From: Tubulanus polymorphus
Taxonomy: Eukaryota; Nemertea; Palaeonemertea; Tubulaniformes; Tubulanidae
Assembly (NCBI RefSeq): GCF_964204645.1
Contig: NC_134027.1
Span: 24,602,485-24,666,484, forward strand
Length of the DNA stretch: 64,000 nucleotides
Direction of reading: 5' to 3'
The translations under genes were made by a program, and so were the position numbers. Positions within the stretch are counted from its first letter, which is position 1. Every line of letters begins with the position of its first letter. Positions 59,199 through 64,000 of this stretch are shown here, piece after piece. Under the pieces are notes generated by a model, which worked only from the letters and a program-made list of their open reading frames with translations, was not told the DNA's origin and did no database searches.

Positions 59199-62100
59199 AT
59201 GGCCGTCTTCGAATCGAAAAGATCGTCGAAGACGTTAATAGACGACACGATTGCGCTGTCATGTACTATCGAAACGGCGCAGTATGTTAAAGACCACACG
59301 GTAATGTGGATAATTACTGTTGTATCCGATCGGATTTGAATCGATGTGGATTCATTTCTGGATAAAGCGTCAATTCATTCCGTTCAGCTACTTTCGTTTT
59401 CGCGTCGTCGCAAATTCAATACACAAATTTCAATCAATATTTATTGCATGGGAATCAGACCAAGAGTGAGAGGGGTTGTGAGTAACCTGCTTTTATAATG
59501 GGGTGGTTGGTTTTACCAACATCTGAGTTAACAATTGTCAGAACAAGGGAAATGTTGAAAAAAGTAATGCTGGCAGGCGCTCGCCACTGGCTTCAAATTA
59601 TTTTTCTTTCAGCATGTGTTCAGTTTCAGACTTGACTAATTAGGCCTAATACCCAAAAATGGAATAATTTGAAAAGATTCCACCCCAGTATGTTAAATAA
59701 TTGGCATATAGCTTTAGTGCTATCGTTAATTACCGGTGTATCATTAGTTGCTAGTATTTCTCTATATTTGGTGCTCAGATTTCTACTAATAAATAATAAT
59801 ACTTAGGCCATCCGATATAGGCTTGAATTTGGAGACCCATAAACATTCGCAGTCTCTTAGTCTCACTGACAGCTGGTAGATTATGCTGTGGGTATTTTTG
59901 AATTTGGATTTTGATTTTCAATGAATTCTTCCTAGGAATATATGATAAAAGTACATCGCGGCCCGGTGACGGAGAACTCATGGACGGTTACGAAACGATA
60001 CAGCGATTTCACCGCGTTAGACTCGGTGCTACGTATCGCCGGGTACGACCTCGATCTACCCCCGAAAAAGATGTTCGGTAACATGGACCGCGAATTCATC
60101 GCCGAACGACAAATCGGTCTGCAGGTACGTGGTGGTCGGCGGAGGACTGGAAAATTCGGTCAAATGTGGCGGTCATTTGCAATTCCAGATTTCAAACATT
60201 TACTTATTTCCATCGGCAAATGACTGGCTGATGTTATTTGTAGTAATAACCCACAATGTAAAGAAAGAAAGAACTAAATGAGCATTTAGTTTTTTCTTTA
60301 GGCTGCAGTGGGTTTTTTCTTCGAACTTAAAATCGAAGATTTAACTATACCCATCAAATTCAAAAGGGTACCGATATATGTTGCGATGACCAGTTATAGA
60401 TTAACAGGGTTCTTAAAGATCAGGGAGATCCGGTGGTTCGAGACTTATTCATCGGGGAATTCTGACTCTTGAAAAAATTGTGAATTTGAATTTGTGGTGT
60501 CTTGTTTGTCTCGATGATGAGTGGCACAAGGAACTTCTTGTGAAGAATCAGCCCCTACTGAGGTTGTCTTAGGGCCCAATCGGGAAATTTTTGGTCAAGG
60601 GTTTTGGGAAATATGAGGGAATAGTGATCTCTGATCTGTTTATCTAGTCGGTTGTCTATAGTCTAGTTGATTCTAGTTGAAATTTCATTGAAAATGAACT
60701 TATTTTGACCATGTAGGCCTAATTAATACTGTTGAACCTGAGTTGTGATGCTGCGTTCGCAGATCTGTCAGAATTTCACTTGTTTCTATGTTATATTTTC
60801 AGGCGTATCTGAATGTTGTTTTATCGTACCCGCTGCTGGCGTCGTGTCACGCCGTGAAACGTTTCTTCGATCCACAAAACTATACGACTAATTTCCAGGG
60901 TATGAATAGTAATTAGTCGATTGAAATGTCACTTATCGTACTCGGGATTCAGTTCCACGGTTCTCTGTTAACCTCTTAGCCCACAAGCCGCCAAAATCCC
61001 CCCTGCCCATTATTCCTCAAGTCATAATCATCCAAACTTCGCCCTGACTCATTTTTCATCTGCTAGATAAACTGGACATCCAAAATTTTGATGGCCGACC
61101 TCATCAAAGTGTTTTTACAACAAAATAACGCTAAATAATGATGAAATTTCTGAGTGCTGTAGGGTTAAGTTCATTTTCAATGTTTTGACTCTAGCATCAA
61201 ATGTTATCCAAGAACTGAGGAACTGGGTCATAAGCGATAGTATTTTTAGCTTCGTTTCATCAAATCTCCTAGTTCACTGTTGAATTTCTTGTTTTGTAGA
61301 AACGGCCTTACAGCACGTAGCGATGATATTCCGTTCAGAACCGACGTGGGAAGTCGTCGAACCGTTGACTGATATAGGTATTGTTTAACTCTCATTCCCC
61401 AGCGCACAAAAGGATACAATTTTAGCCGAAAATCAGAAACCTGCAGTTATAACAGGGTGGCCACATACCTGGAAATCAGGGAAAAAGTCAAGGAATTTTC
61501 TTTTCTTTTACGAAGTCTGGGAATTTTGTAAAAGAGCTTAGAATCAGGGATAAGTCAGGGGATTATGTCGAGATTGCTAGATTGCGCATATGATCAAACA
61601 TTTTCTATGTTTACATATTTGACTGTGAGTGTTAATTGATTGGATTTGTAGCGGATCAAGTCAAGGAGAGAAGAAACAAGTCAAATAAAATTGGCCACCC
61701 TGTATAAGTTGATTGAAATTTAAAGACACTAGATCCCCTGTTTCACTCCCGGCAGTTTGGTGGGTTTGTGATGTACAACAAATCAAATCAAATCTACCCA
61801 ATCAAAATTGGACAATCCCTAATTTAAGATAACAAAAAGTAACATTGGAAACAGACTGATTTTAAGTAATGACTTAACCCAAACACAACTGTCAAACTAG
61901 ATCCAGCTAAGTAATTTTTGCTTCAACTGAACTGTTTATTTAAAGCTGTTGATATTTACAACTCTGTAATTCCAGGTTGGAGATTACGAAAAACGTACTT
62001 TCTCGTCAAACAAATCGACTGCCCGAAAGCCCAACACGTTTTATCGTGGGTAAGTCAAATATTTTCCAAAACAACAACTGATCGAATTTTAGTTTGGCGC

Positions 62101-62657
62101 TGATGCCAGTAGTTTTTTGAAACAATATCTTTGTAGTGCGATTACGGTCCAGACGCGTTTATTCCCGAAAAAGAAATGTCTCAAATAATGAAAATACTGC
62201 CAACCATTCAGGTATCTATATGTGCATGAATTTCGAAGAAGTTGCTTCCGTTTGAAATGAAAGAGTAAACTAAGCGCCATTGCTTGCTCGGATCTCGAAG
62301 TGGAGATGGAAAAAGTTGAAAGTTTTTTTTTCGGTTCTAATTTTAGCATCCATACATTCATCCTGTGGTGTTAGCTGCCTCTACGGAATCCGGTGCATTT
62401 ACTATTAGGAAATTCCACGAGAACGGAACTTTACGAGATTTGATTTGTAAAGTACGTATTTTCAAGAGTTGAATTTCTTTTTTTTTTAATATATAGCTTT
62501 ATTTCAGGGAAAATTTTACAATAAGTTATTTTGCTAAAGTCAAAATTGACATTAATAGCAAAGTTATAAATATTTAACATTGAAAAACCGCTATGTAGAA
62601 AAAAAAAGAATATTACAATTATTAAGGACAAAATAATAATACCCGGTAATAATAATG

Positions 62658-62700
<43 letters not shown>

Positions 62701-63584
62701 TAATAATAATAGTAATAACAAGAGTCGAATCTTATTCATTTAAAAACTATGGAACTGCGTACGTAACGATAATGCTAATATCGCGCTCTTATTTTCCAGG
62801 CTAAACCGAAGTTGCCGTGCTTGAAAAAATACGGCCAGTTGAAACATTACGGTTTTCTGTCTTTGAACAATATCCGGTGTTTCGGTAAGCAGATTTTAGA
62901 AGCCTTGAAATTCCTACATCAAAAAGGTTTACCTTATGGTAAGTGAAATATTTGACGGCTCTGCGATGATGTCAGGACAACTGCCCCCCCCCCCCCCCGT
63001 TTTCTAGCTTAATTCAAACTTCACCGTTTTAAGCTTAACTTGAACTCAGATCTGCTGAAGTAACAGATCACTTACTATTGCACGTAAACTTATTCTTCGG
63101 TTTCCTTTGATTAGGTAAATGAACTTTTTTGACGAGCCATTGTAAAAAATGGGGGGCAATTATTGTCCTGGAAATTAACTGCTGGTATCGGTCACCAGAA
63201 CCCAGGTCTACTCTAGAAAAAAAAAACAACAGTTTGAAAACGAATTTATTTGAAATGAGTTTGTTTTCAATTCACAAGTGTGATACTGGACCCAGTTCCA
63301 CAGTTGTGAATACAGTTAACTGTGAGTTAAGTTAGTTCATTTTCAATGAATTAACTCGGAGTGTTATATCTTAACTCAGAACCGTGGAACTGGACCCTGA
63401 AGTAATAAAAACTTTGAAAGTCGGATATTTACGGAAGATCTTTTTTTCTTTCGTTTAAGGTCATCTGCACAGTGCTAATATAATCGTAGAGCAGAATCAA
63501 TGTAAATTACTGGATATTGAGAACTGGTGTTTAGGTGTGCCTCCTTATTACAGACAGTTTATTACACAATTCAAAAAAATACAA
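59199..63584 (+). CDS. PXK: PXK, PX-domain pseudokinase (3' end beyond window)
   Basis: PXK has a phosphoinositide-binding PX domain and a kinase-like domain and acts in endosomal trafficking and receptor degradation. Nine exons join in phase: 59199-59300, 59936-60124, 60803-60899, 61300-61377, 61976-62049, 62137-62211, 62347-62451, 62800-62938 and 63460-63584. They give the first 328 residues (human about 578). The PX domain spans about residues 35-135: RRYSDF-like KRYSDFTALD, LPPKKMFGNMD and REFIAERQ. Then come EPTWEVVEPLTDIGW, HPYIHPV, the kinase-like part QILEALKFLHQKGLPYGHLH, and LLDIENW. HRD is replaced by HLH and DFG by DIE, as in other PXKs, so it is expected to be a pseudokinase. The next exon, WH2-like and C-terminal parts lie right of the window. 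Confidence 0.95.
59640..59805. mobile_element. piggyBac-like MITE fragment
   Basis: GATTCCACCCCAGTATGTTA, then ATAGCTTTAGTGC and ACCGGTGTATCATTAGTTGC match the interior of the element at 56582. Termini are missing. It lies in PXK intron 1. Confidence 0.45.
62647..62717. repeat. (AAT)n microsatellite
   Basis: About 70 bp of AAT/TAA trinucleotides with a few GAT and AGT interruptions, in a PXK intron. A spurious Leu run appears on the opposite strand. Confidence 0.95.
62984..62998. repeat. Poly(C) run
   Basis: Fifteen consecutive C, 46 bp after a PXK donor. Length may be unreliable in some sequencing chemistries. Confidence 0.9.
63288..63396. mobile_element. CCAGTTCCAC-family element, best copy
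   Basis: GGACCCAGTTCCACAGTTGT on the left and GAACCGTGGAACTGGACCC on the right are inverted. The interior has GTTAACTGTGAGTTAA and TTCATTTTCAATGAATTAAC. Its end is the same core that forms the 39-bp satellite (GGATCCAGTTCCACAGTTGT). Confidence 0.65.
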
Positions 63585-63757
63585 GTAAGTTTTTACCTTA
63601 ATACTACTGAAATATCCTTGACACTTGTTATTCCCTGGTCACATTATTTAAACATTGCTTTTGGCTTGGCATTAAAAAGCCTTTCAGCAGCATGTGTGTT
63701 AATTTTCATTCTTAAGAAGAGTGAAAATTAGTTAATTTGAAAATTTTCATGATGGTC

Positions 63758-64000
63758 TCTTTTCAATGAGCAGTGCGGTGTATAGAAAAATCAGCAATGG
63801 ACTTAAACTAATACACCGCACGGTGGTGTATTGATTTAGTTATCAATTGCGTAGTTATAATGATCAAACATTTTGAAAATCTTTTACGTCAATTACTAAC
63901 AATACATCGCACTGTGGGGTAGATGCAGAGTATAGCAGTATGCCCGTTATACAACGCACTAGAATTGATTATACTCAATTTCAAATCATCTCCAGCAGAT
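63758..64000. mobile_element. piggyBac-like MITE, cut by window edge
   Basis: AGTGCGGTGTATAG, then ATACACCGCACGGTGGTGTA and ATACATCGCACTG follow the family interior in inverted orientation. The outer end lies beyond the window. No PXK exon was found between 63585 and 64000. Confidence 0.6.

Noticed and set aside
62431-62739. Poly-leucine open frame on the minus strand
   Set aside because: Translation of the AAT microsatellite in a PXK intron.

Overview
The window is nuclear DNA from a bilaterian invertebrate. It has intron-rich genes with GT..AG junctions, long repeat-filled introns, no operons, and no bacterial or viral coding regions. The gene set (NETO-like, dispanins, NUDT16, CTU2, amnionless, PXK, intronless peptide-type GPCRs) would fit a spiralian or other marine invertebrate, but I cannot name the species. 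Exon models were built by hand from splice sites, reading phase and family resemblance; no searches were run.

Layout. (1) 1.8-23.0 kb, + strand: a NETO-like membrane protein (CUB, CUB, LDLa, TM, long cytoplasmic tail) whose first exon is not seen. Its introns hold 39-bp minisatellites, tRNA-derived SINE candidates and several inverted-repeat (MITE-like) elements. (2) 23.0-28.1 kb: gene-poor, with a 69-bp tandem repeat and a (TA)n tract. (3) 28.1-32.6 kb, +: two CD225/dispanin (IFITM-superfamily) genes. (4) 34.1-35.0 kb, -: an intronless rhodopsin-family GPCR. (5) 37.3-45.1 kb, -: NUDT16-like Nudix hydrolase (3 exons), then a complete 14-exon CTU2 (tRNA wobble-uridine thiolation). (6) 46.0-51.0 kb, +: a possible broken Ig-like exon, then two tandemly duplicated intronless GPCR genes whose flanks are duplicated too. 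(7) 52.1-58.7 kb, -: a complete 11-exon amnionless gene. (8) 59.2-63.6 kb, +: the first nine coding exons of PXK; the gene runs off the right edge.

Functional links are loose. Amnionless (partner of cubilin) and PXK (PX-domain pseudokinase of endosomal trafficking) both act in endocytosis, and the NETO-like protein is a likely glutamate-receptor auxiliary subunit. Neighbours otherwise look unrelated, as usual in animal genomes.

The most unusual content is non-coding. A 39-bp satellite (13 codons, so open frames persist) occurs in introns of at least two genes, brackets the LDLa exon, and shares its core with the terminal repeat of a small dispersed element. There is a large palindromic insertion with a 12-bp direct repeat and a hammerhead-like core; a 340-bp inverted-repeat element with a perfect 8-bp target duplication and a Pol III B-box in each arm; and TTAA-bounded piggyBac-like MITEs. 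The GPCR pair is a mosaic of identical and diverged blocks.
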